Shown here piece by piece: positions 23,106 to 34,736 of a DNA stretch of 64,000 bases (position 1 is its first letter; each line of letters starts with the position of its first letter). The notes below the pieces were generated by a model that was not told the origin of the DNA, searched no databases, and saw only the letters and a list, made by a program, of their open reading frames with translations. The stretch comes from Enoplolaimus lenunculus (lineage: Eukaryota > Nematoda > Enoplea > Enoplida > Thoracostomopsidae): contig JASANG010000440.1 of the NCBI GenBank assembly GCA_030248215.1, positions 62,001-126,000 of the forward strand, written 5' to 3'. Made by a program: the position numbers and the translations under genes.

Positions 23106-23373
23106 GGCTGGGTTTCTGAAATCTTACTTACGTATTTACTTAAGTCACCGACTTAGGTATATTCTTAAATTTTCGAGCAAAAACAAATACACACCAAATG
23201 TCAGCTTGACCAAGGTTAGTATGGCTGAAACATAAATTTGTAATCTATGAGATTTAATCAACTACTTAAGTATTTACTTAACTTAAGTTCGTTCTTAAAA
23301 ACGACAAAATTGTTAAGTAATTTGCTTTAGTACTGTAGAAGTCGTACTTTAGTAGGGTTTTGGAAACCCAGCC
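23106..23373. mobile_element. MITE with GGCTGGGTTTC ends
   Basis: GGCTGGGTTTCTGAAATC and TTTTGGAAACCCAGCC are terminal inverted repeats. The interior is rich in AAGTATTTACTTAA-type palindromes. Single copy in this window. Confidence 0.55.
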
Positions 23374-23429
23374 ATTCACATATTTTATGTTGCGCTGTGT
23401 TTACGGATTATGATATGCATTTGTTGAAG

Positions 23430-23545
23430 TCCGTCACCCGTCCGGTACCGTCCACTCGTACGACACCGTCCGTCACTCGTCTGGTGCCATCCATCACCCG
23501 TACGGCGCCGTCCGTCACAGTCCGTAATTATACGATATCATTCGT
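23430..23545. repeat. GC-rich imperfect 21-bp tandem repeat
   Basis: About four units resembling GTCACYCGTMCGGYRCCGTCC, with a reverse-complement echo (GGACGGATCCGCACGAC) about 50 bp further on. CpG-rich compared with its surroundings. Confidence 0.55.
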
Positions 23546-23637
23546 GTGTAATTTACGTACGATGACGTACGGCGACGGACGGATCCGCACGACGAGTATA
23601 GCGCCACCATAAACCCTTACGCGTATACACTGAAAAT

Positions 23638-23879
23638 TCTAATGAGTTAATTAATCAACTCAGACGGAAAGTTAGTTATTTCTGAGTTAATAACAACAAA
23701 CTTTAACTCACTCTGAGTTTCGCTGATTCTGACTCTGAGTTGATTTGATTCTGGGAAAGTTTATTATTTAAATCAGAATGAGTTATATCAACTCAGAATT
23801 ATGAGTTCTGATAGTCTTAACTCAGACTGAGTGATTCAACTCCGTCTGAGTTGAAATCAAATTACTGGAATTTACAGTG
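23638..23879. mobile_element. Family C2 MITE (CACTGAAAATTC ends, TA flanks)
   Basis: CACTGAAAATTCTAATGAG to TGGAATTTACAGTG, flanked by TA, built from repeated AACTCAGA and TCTGAGTTAA modules. Related in design to family C but with different sequence; a truncated copy is at 30015. Confidence 0.7.
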
Positions 23880-24380
23880 TAAATGTGTAGAAAATTACAA
23901 CAAAACTCGAAAGCTTTTTCGGTGTCAAGAACAATCTCTTATGAAAGAGCGATTGCATTAAACTCCTTCTGCCCCAGGAGTGTCGGTGTTTGAATCGTTG
24001 CTTTAAACGAAATCTTTGAGAGACAGATTCATCGGATAAAACATACAAAATTGTAGGAATTTTTAGCGTAAAACTAAACAATATTTTGAAACAGATGATA
24101 ACTGGATACTTTATTTGCTTTTGAGAATGTTGTGAAAATAGAATTAAGCAAAAACTCAAAAGGATGTCTGATTTTAGATGTGACACCCACGGATAAATAT
24201 ATCTGCAAAAATTATCGCTTTAGATTTATATTTTCGCCGTGATGGATGTTATATCGACGCTTAAATTTGCTATTTTCCTATTTTGAGAATTTTTACAAAA
24301 TTCCAACGATTGGCAATTGGTTTGTGCACATGAAAGTAAATCCATTCCCAGACAGAATGCAGGGCATACGCGGCCAGCAA

Positions 24381-24559
24381 GGCCAATGTTACTTTAAGGG
24401 GCGTAAACAGTAGACTAAACGTATTCCTAAGCCTAAGCGTTGCAAAACGCGTATTCCTAAGTAAGAATCAACCTAAGCCTAAGCAAAAATTGTTGTCTAG
24501 AATGCAAGCCTACTCTTTGACAGTCCACCAGAAATCTGAACGCCCCTTAACATTGACCC
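24381..24559. mobile_element. Family B MITE
   Basis: GGCCAATGTTACTTTAAGGG to GCCCCTTAACATTGACC with CCTAAGCGTTGCAAAACGCG inside. Confidence 0.75.
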
Positions 24560-24607
24560 AGAACCTATCACCAGCTAGTGAAATAAACCTTCCAGTGGTC
24601 GAACCTA

Positions 24608-24822
24608 TACTGCAAAAAATGGTGAATCAAATTGACTTTCTCCGAAATCGGCTTTTCTGACTACACAAACTGGGTTAAACTCCTCTCCGACATAATCAAA
24701 TTCGACTCACTAAATCGCAAGTTTGACTCTGACGGAGTAGAATTTGACTCAATTCGTGTAGTCCGGAAAAGCCTATTTCTGAAAGCAAAAAGAGTCAATT
24801 TGACTCACTCTTTTTTGCAGCG
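24608..24822. mobile_element. Family C palindromic MITE
   Basis: TACTGCAAAAAATGGTGAATC to TCACTCTTTTTTGCAGCG, flanked by TA both sides; GACTCTGACGGAGTAG and TAGTCCGGAAAAGCC modules inside. Confidence 0.75.
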
Positions 24823-25235
24823 TAGTGACAGCGCTCAAAATGACACTCGTGATATTTACACTGAAAACTTGATGACAAAAGATTACATTGAAAACGTTGG
24901 CCAAGTTTGATCGATCATAACTCATTCATTTTGAACAACAGCAAAATAAAATCAAACAGAAAGCTTCTAAGAAGAATCCGTTGGAAAATAATATTGTTTT
25001 TACATTTTACAGAACACAAAATACCGTCATTAATGTCGAATGACGCAGACAATTTGGTAAGAGAAAACTCAAAAAAGAATAAAACACCAATTTCATAGTT
25101 TATTTGACAACTTTTAATGAAAGCATAAATCTACCGTAATCGGGACCATATTCCAACCGCTGAGTCTTGAGCCAAACTGTAATTTTGTATATTTTGAAAT
25201 ACAGCACCGGTTGCTTTCACATTTGGTATTTTTAA

Positions 25236-25541
25236 GGCAGCCTATGTAGAAGAACAGGGTCGGATCAGTAGAATAAGCATATTCCTAAGCCTAAGTCGAT
25301 TAAGCGATAAGAAAAGCATATTACTAATCCCACGCCTAAGCCTATTAAAAGCGTACGGTACGGATGAACATATTTCTAAGCTTAAGCCTATTAAGCCTAA
25401 GCTTATTAAGCGTAAAAGATGAGCCTGTTCCTAATCCTAAGCCTAAGCCTAGGCCTAAGCAAAAATGTTAGTCAAAATCTGATCCTGACTCTATTACAGC
25501 TCCCCAATAAAACGATCTGACCCTGTTTTATACGCGGGGCT
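25236..25541. mobile_element. Family A2 MITE with long CCTAAG core
   Basis: GCCTATGTAGAAGAACAGGG at the left and CCCTGTTTTATACGCGGGGC at the right. The core has repeated CCTAAGCC runs and three variants of ATTAAGCSTAAG. Confidence 0.65.
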
Positions 25542-25812
25542 TTGGCGGTCAGCCGAATGCTGAATGTTCCATTTTGTGGTATCATAGCAGTTGCATGCGA
25601 AAGTTATTTTCTCAAGCAACTGTAGCGAACATGAAATTTTTCAACGTCTGTAGCATCCGGTAGGATAAACTGGTAAATGTGGTTATTTTTAACTATTTTT
25701 AGAGAATTTCTGCATCTTATGGAATTTTATTGAATTTAATATCTGCAGCGCGATGATTACCTGTGTTCCGGACAACGCATAGAGTATGACCGAACAGCTG
25801 TATAAGCATACT

Positions 25813-26006
25813 GCCAATGTTACTTTTAAGGGCACAACAATAGATTAAGCGTATCCCTAAGCCAAAGCCTAAACCTAAGCGTTGCAAAAATGTGTTTCTA
25901 CGCCTAAGCCTAAGCCTAACCAAAAAATGTAATCTAGAACCTAAACCCACTCTTTAATAGACCCACCAGAAACCTGGCCGCCCTTAAAGTAACATGGGCC
26001 CTTACC
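25813..26006. mobile_element. Family B MITE inserted in an A-like remnant
   Basis: CCAATGTTACTTTTAAGGG to CTTAAAGTAACATGGGCC. AGCATACT precedes it (25805-25812) and follows it (26007-26014). The flanking GTATAAGCATA and TTATAAGCTTAAG with CCTAAGC repeats to about 26115 look like a family A core split by the insertion. Confidence 0.6.
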
Positions 26007-26457
26007 AGCATACTTATAAGCTTAAGTCGAAGCCTAAGCGTAAATTTAACGATAAGCTTATACATAAGCCTAAGCAAAAATATAAGCTTAAACTTGTCTT
26101 ACTGCAGTCCTGCTATTTACTTACGGTCCAGATAAACTTAAAATTTTCCGTTTGTATAATCTTTTCACAATATTTCCTTTCCAAATATGACATCTTCAGC
26201 AGCATCAGGTCGATGCCGACTCGACTCGCGATTATTCCACACTGAATCGAACCAAAAACTAAAACGGGCAGAACGAACAACAGTTTTTTCTTTTTGATTA
26301 TTTATTCATCTGAGACGTATGTTTGAAGTACAGCTGATTCTGTGAAAAGATTTATTTATTCATCAACTTTTTTTTGCCTGAAACAACCATTCTGGTTGGT
26401 GTTGTCGCTGGACACAAGTTTGACGCCTGTTCTCGCATGACGTCTTATCATGTGTTT

Positions 26458-26630
26458 GGCCAATGTTAATACTTTGAGGGGCGTAACAGTAGATTAAGCG
26501 TATTCTTAAGCATAAGCGTTGCAAAAATGTGTTCCTAAGCCAAACCTAAGCAAAATATGTAACCTGGAATGTAAACAAACTCTTTTATAGCCCCACCAGA
26601 AACTTGGACGCCCCTTAAAGTAACATAGCC
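26458..26630. mobile_element. Family B MITE
   Basis: GGCCAATGTTAATACTTTGAG to CCCTTAAAGTAACATAGCC, with TGTGTTT on both flanks (a probable 7-8 bp target duplication). Confidence 0.75.
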
Positions 26631-26982
26631 CGTGTGTTTTAATCGTAGTTTCAGGCCTACGTTGAGATTTGGGTTAAGGCTTAGGCTTGGGCTGAGGTGG
26701 GCCATAGTAACTTACATATGCAGTGCTCTTATACACTTTTCACCTTAATTTCCATTCGGGTTTAGGTTTAGGAAAATGCTTGAATGCGTCCAAAGCCTTT
26801 ACCTGGGAGTTGACCTAACCCAGCGGGTTTAGGATAATTGGTCTCAAGCTCATATTCAGTGATTAACAGCTTTGAGTTTTTTAAAACGGTAAGAAAAGCG
26901 GATTGCTCCCTGTGCCAGGGTACAACAGTGCTGGTTTAATATCAAGTGTTAAGCTTGGATTAGGCGGCTTTATAATTTGAAT

Positions 26983-27133
26983 GACTCATGTTACTTTTAG
27001 GCACATCCAGGTTTGTGGTAGGTCTATAAAAGAGTATGTTTAGATTCTAGATTACGTTTTTTTGCTTAGACTTAGGTTATGGCGTAGGCTTAGGAATACG
27101 CTTACTGTTACGCACCTAAAAGCAACATCGGCC
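26983..27133. mobile_element. Family B MITE with perfect 8-bp target duplication
   Basis: GACTCATGTTACTTTTAGGC to AAAAGCAACATCGGCC, flanked by ATTTGAAT at 26975-26982 and 27134-27141. The 8-bp duplication places family B among hAT-type elements. Confidence 0.8.
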
Positions 27134-27372
27134 ATTTGAATTATACTTCAGAATCACACTTGGAACATAGGATTGGGATGTGTTCTGTGCCAGGAATGCA
27201 ACCAGCAAATCATATTGGGATCTGCTAAAATATTTCATTGGCAAACGTAATTTCTTTCAGTTTACAAGCGAGAATCCATTTTAAACCGGACTGATACAAA
27301 TATCTTAGCCTCGCTTACCTGGTTTAATATTTAAGAAAATTTTTGTTACTCGGACTGTTCTTGACCCACCAT

Positions 27373-27786
27373 CAGGGTGCAACCGGAATTCCGGTTCCGG
27401 TAGGGAAATCCGGTATTTTTCACTAACCGGTTTCGGTATGGAAGCCTGGTATTTTTTCATCGGAATTTTCCGGTATTTTCGGTATTGAATATTTTTCTCT
27501 CATTCGAAAATTTAAGAAAAATTGACATATTCTGACTTATTTCTCTCAAATTGTTCGTGCGTGTACTGGCGAAATTTCAATTTGTGCCATACTCAAAAAT
27601 TTATCATATGTTTTTACCTACTGCATTAACGCGATAAAATAGCGCTTAAAATGAATTTTTCGGTAACAAACATTTTTTATTTTCCGGTTCCGACTCCAGT
27701 TCCGGTTCCGGTATTTTTTTAACTTTCCGGTTCCAGTATTTTTTAATTTTCCGGTTCCGGTATTTTATAATCCCGGTTTCACCCTG
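27373..27786. mobile_element. Family D hAT-like MITE
   Basis: CAGGGTGCAACCGGAATTCC to CCCGGTTTCACCCTG; the flanks CCCACCAT and CCCATCAT form an 8-bp duplication with one change. Both arms are dense in TTCCGGTTCCGG motifs. Confidence 0.8.
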
Positions 27787-28004
27787 CCCATCATATATAT
27801 GAGCACACCTGTTATGCCAACGGAAATTTGATATTCCTTGATTGCGTGCCAAGTTCGACTTAGTTTATATTCAATGGATGCATACCTGCAGTTAGAAAAA
27901 TATACTTTTTTGCGTTTTATGTTTCGAAATTTTTAAAATTTTTAACTTCAATTCGATACATTGAATTTGACTACTTTTAAAATACCTAAAACCAAGGGTG
28001 GATG

Positions 28005-28491
28005 ATAAGAGTGTGCAACTTCCAAAAATACGCATGGCATAAAAAGAACCACTGCCCGATGTGGTTTGCCCATAAACCCCCTTTAATTTGGGGGGTCAAC
28101 TGCACACAGAACTCAGATAAACTTAAATCAAGAATATAATCGCACAAAGTTTGCACTGTGTATCGCAACAGTATTTGCCTGCGTTCAAAATTTCGACACC
28201 CCCTTAAATGAGGTGGGTAAGGGAATAATGCAACGGGTGCCAGGTACATTCTTTTGTACACAGGAAAAACTCAGTTGCACTGCAAAGCATGGTGAGTCAA
28301 ATTGACTCTCTCGGAAATGGACTTTTCCTGACTACACAAACTGAGTCAAAATTCGACTTCACCCGAGTCAAATTCGCCTCAATTGGACTGTGGCGGAGTC
28401 GAATTTTGACTCAATTTGTGTAGTCCCAAAAAGGTTATTTCGGAGAGAGTCAATTTGACTCATTATTTTCTGCAGTGTGCACACTCTTGCT
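28005..28491. mobile_element. Family F MITE split by a nested family C MITE
   Basis: ATAAGAGTGTGCAAC at the left and GCACACTCTTGCT at the right are the family F ends. The right end is separated from the rest by a complete family C element at 28278-28477. Confidence 0.65.
28278..28477. mobile_element. Family C palindromic MITE, nested
   Basis: CACTGCAAAGCATGGTGAG to TTATTTTCTGCAGTG with TG flanking both sides, so the target dinucleotide was TG. Inserted into the family F element. Confidence 0.75.
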
Positions 28492-28821
28492 AAAACCTTA
28501 TCATCAACTACAAATGGACTGTTGACAATGCTGGTCCATAAAATTGTACCAAATTTAAGCATCCGTTTTAGGTTACGGCTGTGTTGGGCCCAATCCCAGC
28601 TACCAAAAATAGGCAATCAACAGAGAGAAAGACACGTTTATGATGCATTTCTTTTAAGAAACGACAGAATTTATTTATAGACATTTTCCCTTTATTCGCA
28701 ATCTGAATTCGAAATATCAAAACTTTGTTGCGGTTTTGTATTCCGAAGGAATAATTTTATTAAATTCTCAGCGAATGTTGGTCTCTCATTTTTGGCTTTT
28801 TTACTTTTCGTTTCATTTATT

Positions 28822-29179
28822 GGCCAAAATAAAGATCACAGGCGGAACGTTTTTCTGTGGAACAAAAAACAAACAACACAAACAACAACAAACAACACCA
28901 AAAGTTTAAGTTAAACCTTCCAGTAGTTAGAACAAAAAAAACATGCAACAGAGTTAAATAAGATTAAGCTTTTAGAGAGTATACTAATTTTTTCGCTTGG
29001 CTTAGGCTTAGGCTAAGGTTTAGGAAGGAATATGCACATTCTTACGCTTGGGCTTAGACTTAGGCTTAATAGTCTTACGAATATGCTCATTCTTTACGCT
29101 TAGGCTTTGGCTTAGGTTTAGATTTAGGCTTTGGGAATACGCTTATAATACTGTTCCGCCCAGTTCTTTACATTGGCCC
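28822..29179. mobile_element. Family A MITE with internal CAAACAA expansion
   Basis: GGCCAAAATAAAGATCACAGG to CAGTTCTTTACATTGGCCC. Besides the TTAGGC core it holds an AACAAACAACACAAACAACA tract not seen in other copies. Confidence 0.7.
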
Positions 29180-30708
29180 ATATATTTTAATTTGTTTAAT
29201 CATCTGTGAGACTTGAACGTTTGGTACAACTCTTTTTTTGCATTTTAACATTTAATGTTTAATTTAATGCCGCTTTTCACTATAAATTTCTTTTACCCAA
29301 AGGTCTCTCTGCAGTTGTTGACAATCAAATTTGTTCAAAAAATATTCCAAAATATTTATTCATTTCAATTTCAATCTTGTGGCCATCACAACGATTTAAA
29401 ACCGCGTTCCACAATTTGAATTTAAAAAAGTTTCATTTCAGAAAATATGATTTGTGGTTTTGATTTTCGATTTTGTTCTAGTTACCCAGTATTCTGCTAT
29501 ATTTACTAAAAATACAAATATTCAAACGGCGCCGCGCCGAAGTATTTGATTGGACGACGGCCGGGACCAAAATCCACGGCTATAATCATTGGTTATTTCC
29601 AGTTTCCGATAATGGTGGCTTGTGAAAGCTGAGTGATCCATTGATTAATGGTATTGCAGAAAAAATAATTTTTGTTTTAAAATATAAAAATCGGGTTTTA
29701 ATCTAAAATACAAACCAACTCCGGTTAGAAAAATTGGAGTTTCTAAAAATCTGTATTGAAAAAAATAAAATTGAATCTGGTTGCAGTTAATGTTGCAAGC
29801 TTTTGTCGACCAACAGGCTTAATCTTTTCCCGCATGAAACGTACTATTGGCAATTAGTGTTAATTATTATACGAAATTTCAAACAGTGAAAATCACAGCA
29901 AAAAATTTTTGGTAATTCAATCAAACAGGTATAAAGTAGATCAGGTAAATCATAAATCCCTGACACTTTTAGGCGTACGAACTACGAATTTTATAGTTTT
30001 ACATAAACTAAAAACACTGTAAATTCCAGTGAGTTGATTTTAACTCAGAATGAGTTGAATCCATTAACAGATCTGAGCTCTGAATTTGGTCTTTCTGAAA
30101 TCAGAACACTGAATTGATTACGAACAGTAAATGTTTTGATTCAGTGATCATACATTGGCAAATAACCTTCTTTAGCAGTGATTGGTGTACGGGTAAAAAA
30201 TATAATTTCCGCGAGTAAAAAACACAGCGGGGGTAAAATATTCGTTACCCACGTGAACCTCTGGTCTGGCATTGTGCCGCTTTCTACCGGTTTGTATTAA
30301 TTTATTACCCGTTCATCAATCAGTTTTGGGTGTTTTTTCACAATTGCTTTTCATGCAATGTTTGCATTCCTGATGTTGCATTATAATTTAGGCTTTACTG
30401 AGATAAATGTGCATTTAGGGAATATCCAACAAAAACAATATTATACCAGTTAGAATGTGTTTTATTATAAGGTCCCTGGTGGCCATGGATTGAAAATGTT
30501 CCAAACATTTAGCGTGAATCTACGCAAATTCTAATTCTACCGTAAAAGCCTAAACGCAAACGCAAGCCTAATTCCCTACCTTAAATGAATAATAAGCCTA
30601 AGAGAGAAAACCGCTGGGAATGCCCAAGGTCTACAACTTTAAGCTGTTGTACGAGAATATAAGCCTAATCCAAAAGCTAAGCGTAAAAGTAAGCATTATA
30701 TCCTGTGC
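29180..30708. other. intergenic with small repeat fragments
   Basis: No gene seen. A truncated family C2 MITE (CACTGTAAATTCCAGTGAG) is at about 30015-30125, and CCTAAGC-type remnants lie at 30540-30700. The rest is AT-rich and unassigned. Confidence 0.4.
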
Positions 30709-30979
30709 TTAACCCTTTCTCACATGAATATTTTCTATTTCCCCTGAGACCTACTTGTATGCTAGGATTCGAACTCCAGTGACCGGAGTGGGAGGCGTAT
30801 ACCATCACCACTCAGCTGTAGGAGCTTGACTCTCGAGCTCGAGGGGGCTCTCACGTCTTGTGGTGATTTAGTACTATGTATACGTGTTGCAATTGTTAAA
30901 CACGGTGCGATATATATTATTTACCGTATATACACTGCTCTGCGTTGCTTACAGGCAACTCAATGTGAGAAGGGGTTAA
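30709..30979 (-). mobile_element. Family E piggyBac-like MITE with tRNA-like module
   Basis: TTAA both sides; CCCTTTCTCACATGAATAT at the left and CAATGTGAGAAGGGG at the right. The tRNA-like module is on the minus strand (B box seen as GGATTCGAACTCC, A box as CCACTCAGCTGTAGG). This is the most complete copy. Confidence 0.8.
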
Positions 30980-31183
30980 ACCTGTTCAATGCACTGGACG
31001 TTGTCTGATGCGAAAGAAGAATCAAGAATCAAATATTATTTTAGCCATGTAAATTTGGTTTCATTTCGCACTGCTATTTTTGGTTTAAACCCAACAAAGT
31101 TTGGTTATTTTCAAATTATAAATTAAATTTAACAAAACAGTACCAATTTTGAAAAATTTCAACCGTAAATAGTTTCGGGATTC

Positions 31184-31396
31184 GGTCAATGTAAAGAACA
31201 GGGGCAGAACAGTATTATAAGAATATGCCTAAGCCTACGCATAAGCCTAAACCTTAGCGTAAGAATGAGCGCGTTCCTAAGCCTAAACCTCTGCCAAAGC
31301 CTAAGCCTAAGCCAAGCAGAAAACAAGTCTAAAGCTTAAGCTAACTGTATTGCAGTCTCACAGAAAAACGTTCCGCCCCTGATCTTTAAATAGGCC
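31184..31396. mobile_element. Family A MITE
   Basis: GGTCAATGTAAAGAACAGGG to GATCTTTAAATAGGCCC with CCTAAGCC core; the CGGGAT sequence is near-duplicated at the flanks. Confidence 0.75.
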
Positions 31397-31809
31397 CGGG
31401 ATACGATGATGCGTAGGCAATCAGTAAACATTTACAGATTTGCAGCGAAAAATGCTGATTGCAATGAAAAATAATCAGTGTTTTTAGGTTGTTGGAATCA
31501 ATTTTTGCCCGTTTGCGACGACGGAAAAGGTGAAATAACTTTGATAGTAAATTTTAAACTTTATTTGACTAAAATGACCCATGTATAGATTGGAGCCAAA
31601 CCATTTTTCGTTGGAGTTAAGTTCAAGGTTTAGACTATTAATTTTGTACTTAGACTTAGTCTTAGGAATACGTATGGGAATTTGTTATATTAATAGTTTA
31701 GATTTGAATATTGAAAACGCGACACTGCCCAAAATACTGCAAACGAGAACGGAAAATAAATACGTACTATGATTTTTTATCAGCTGTTGTCCATCTGTAC
31801 GCAGATCAG
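31397..31809. other. intergenic, nothing recognised
   Basis: AT-rich; a short open frame at 31581-31772 has no domain signature. A few TTAGG strings near 31640-31680 may be remnants. Confidence 0.3.
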
Positions 31810-32021
31810 GGCCCATATTCTTAAATGCGTACAGCAACTATCATCAGTAAGTAATTGGTTTTCAAACTCACTAATTATTGCAGTTGTTTAACTCAAAATT
31901 GACGCAGGAGCAGAACAAATTATATGCGAAAAATGTGCTGAATTTTGAGCTTCATCATTCACTGACTGTAATGTTTCAAGACCTGAGACCAACTTGTCAT
32001 AGGTGCTACACACATTAATGC
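31810..32021. mobile_element. Family G MITE
   Basis: GGCCCATATTCTTAAATGCG start and GGTGCTACACACATTAATG end; the interior GTTGTTTAACTCAAAATTG block matches the copy at 6275-6495. Confidence 0.6.
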
Positions 32022-32095
32022 TCATGTTTGATGGCTAGACTTATATTTAAACATCTGTTTATCCTTATGGATAGTTTTTCATGGATCAGCACTTG

Positions 32096-32215
32096 CAGTG
32101 CCGGCGGAAGCGGCCCCAATCCACCCAATGGGCGACTCTTGGGGGTTCACTTTGGCAAACTAATTTTTTTTTCGCTGACTACAATTGTCTATGAATTATG
32201 TCAAAGTTGAGTTAG
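32096..32215. mobile_element. Family I-like hAT MITE fragment
   Basis: CAGTGCCGGCGGAAGCGGCC start followed by GGGGGTTCACTTTGGCAAAC and TTTTTTCGCTGACTACAAT, matching the fragment at 18853-18985. Confidence 0.45.
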
Positions 32216-33121
32216 TTGAAAGGCGAGTATCCCTTGCATACGATATAATAAAATTTAATACTCAAAAAAGTCGTCAAACACAGTTGTATTCCTAAGTTTG
32301 ACCAATGGACAGTGTAAAACGACCGTAACAACTCTTACTTTACTGAGAATGGATCCGAATCGCTTATTCTACTCGTGCCATGGAATTTATATTTTGGTTC
32401 TGTTTTCACAGCCATAAAATCTGTAATGTTCCACTATAAAATCATGTTTCAGTCAAATTCTTGTACAAATGACAACGCATCTGTGCAAATATTATTTGTT
32501 TGAGCTGATTTTTGTAGATATTCAAAAAACAACGCTTTCTCTACTGTTGGAAATTAAACTAATTTAAACGTACGCAGTTCAATTAAATGTATTTAGTTTC
32601 CGACGATTCAAATATATTCAACATTTGAGTGCCTGTTTATGCATTGTTCAGCTGTAGAAGCATTTTTGTGTTGAAATTTTACTTTTCAACAGAAATCGTC
32701 TTTGTTTTTCATTTCGTCAATATATTAAAGCTGGAACGTCTCACATACGTATTTTTGGACAAGATTTCAGCGTAATTTGTTTACAATAGTTTCATTGCAA
32801 GACTAGGTTGTTGCATATTTATAAGAAATTTGTATACAACCTTTTATGTATTCGCTAACGTTTTTGAATATTGCGCAAAGTTCAGTCGACAAGGATTTAA
32901 TATTTTTCACTGTAAATGTAGCCGTATTTCTCAAGATTTGCGTAAAATTTTGGATGTAAAAAATTGAAAAATTATTAATATTTAAATAAGTCAATTTGTT
33001 TTAAATGATTTTCCAACCATGAACTCAATTCGTAAGCAACTAATTACCACCTTTAAACGAGTTTGGCTGTCTTCGTGCTGCAGTTGCTTAGATATACTCT
33101 TGAGTATTTGTTGTGCTATCT
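32216..33121. other. AT-rich intergenic, nothing recognised
   Basis: No repeat ends, splice-bounded frames or RNA-like structure were identified. Confidence 0.4.
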
Positions 33122-33326
33122 GGCCAATGTAAAGAACAGGGGCGGAACAGTATTATAAGTATATTCCTAAGCCTAAGCCTAAGCCTTAGCCTAAGCGCAA
33201 GAATGAGCATATTTCTAAGCCTAAACCTAAGCCTAAGCCAAACAAAAATAATTAGTCTAAAGCTTAAGTTTTACTCTATTGCAGTTCTACAGAAAAGCGT
33301 TCCGCCCCTGATCTTTACATTGGCCC
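33122..33326. mobile_element. Family A MITE with target duplication
   Basis: GGCCAATGTAAAGAACAGGG to GATCTTTACATTGGCCC; GCTATCT lies on both flanks (33115-33121, 33327-33333). Confidence 0.8.
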
Positions 33327-33563
33327 GCTATCTTTATGACCCATGAAACTTTATAAAGCTACGAGGTGGCATTTATTGCAGCTGTAATTTTCAAGTCCAA
33401 TTTATTGCTAAAAATCAATAACATTAACGTGTAACTGCAAGCATTACGATTTATTTTGATCTTTTGCAATTTTTGTTGCAATTCCTTCTCTTTTGAAATT
33501 ATGCTAACTTTGAATGAGCAATTGCTTAGATTTGTAGCAGCGAAATTTTGCTCGTGTGAATCC

Positions 33564-33799
33564 GACTTGGAAAGTATTTACGCCATTTTTTGTTCGCCAG
33601 TGAAACGAATTAAAGTAAAATTGCGCATTTAATCAGTAGATCGTAAACCATAATAAATGAGTGATACATCCAGGAAGGTGTGACTTGGAAAGTATTTACG
33701 CCATTTTTTGTTCGCCAGTGAAACGAATTAAAGTAAAATCGCGCATTTAATCAGTAGATCGTAAACCATAATAAATGAGTGATACATCCAGGAAGGTGT
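33564..33799. repeat. 118-bp tandem duplication
   Basis: Two adjacent copies beginning GACTTGGAAAGTATTTACG (33564 and 33682) differ at about one position (AAAATTGCGC against AAAATCGCGC), which suggests a recent event. Confidence 0.9.
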
Positions 33800-33919
33800 A
33801 TAGAAACATAGAAATATTATAAATTTATAGAAAATATCTTATTTATCATTTAATTATTCAAATGTTATCGAAACCAGGTTAATTTTAAATTAAGAGATTT
33901 GAGATTAACAGGTGCAGTA

Positions 33920-34131
33920 CAATGCAAAAAATGGTGAGTCAAACTGACTCTCTCCGCAATAGGCTTTACGGAATTACACAAACTGAGTCGAATTCGACTC
34001 CACCAGAGTCAAATTCAACACACTTAGTCGAACGTTTGACTATGGTGGAGCCGAATTTGACTCAGTTTGTTTTAGTCCCGTTGAGCCTATTGCGGAGAGA
34101 GTCAATTTGACTTACAGTTTTTTTTGCAGTG
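33920..34131. mobile_element. Family C palindromic MITE
   Basis: CAATGCAAAAAATGGTGAGTC to TACAGTTTTTTTTGCAGTG, TA on both sides. Confidence 0.75.
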
Positions 34132-34736
34132 TAAGACCATACCCGTATTTAATTGGTCAAAATGTCCACTCGTCTTAGAAGCACAAAGACTTTGGTATCA
34201 AGGCAATTCGGATCAAGTTTGATACCATAAAATGATGTCAATTCGGTCAAACATTTTTTGACTGATTTTTAGAAACAGACTCCTGAAATGAAACCGCTTA
34301 AGAAAACCGGTAGTTCCAGCCGGGTGACAAATAAACCGATGCATTCAATGTGTGTATTTATTTGCTTTGATGTATGGCGCTTATTCGTTTTTAAGTTTAT
34401 TGTTTCCGGGTTTAAAATTAATCGGTGGCCGAATGTTTTTCTTGCTGCTAAACAATTTGTTATTTACCAAAAACCCGTGATTTACGTCGCGGAAAAGATT
34501 AACTTTTATTCAGTTTCCTGAGGTTCCAAATCCCTTTTTCTGTAGTTTGTGTACTGTGACCAACGCGGCGTCAGTTGTCTCTATGCAAAATAATACACAA
34601 TGCACAGTGTTTAACAATTAGTTGTTACGAGTATTGTACCATAGAAAATATTTACTAGACGAGATAGCTAAAGTGGGCTTAAGTGTGATGCTCTTACTCG
34701 AGCGATGACGTAAATGTCTCTTATTCGTAAACCCAT
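34132..34736. other. intergenic, nothing recognised
   Basis: AT-rich; a 77-codon frame at 34288-34521 has no recognisable domain or splice context. Confidence 0.3.

Noticed and set aside
32803-32994. Minus-strand 63-codon frame
   Set aside because: Length expected by chance in AT-rich DNA; no motif.
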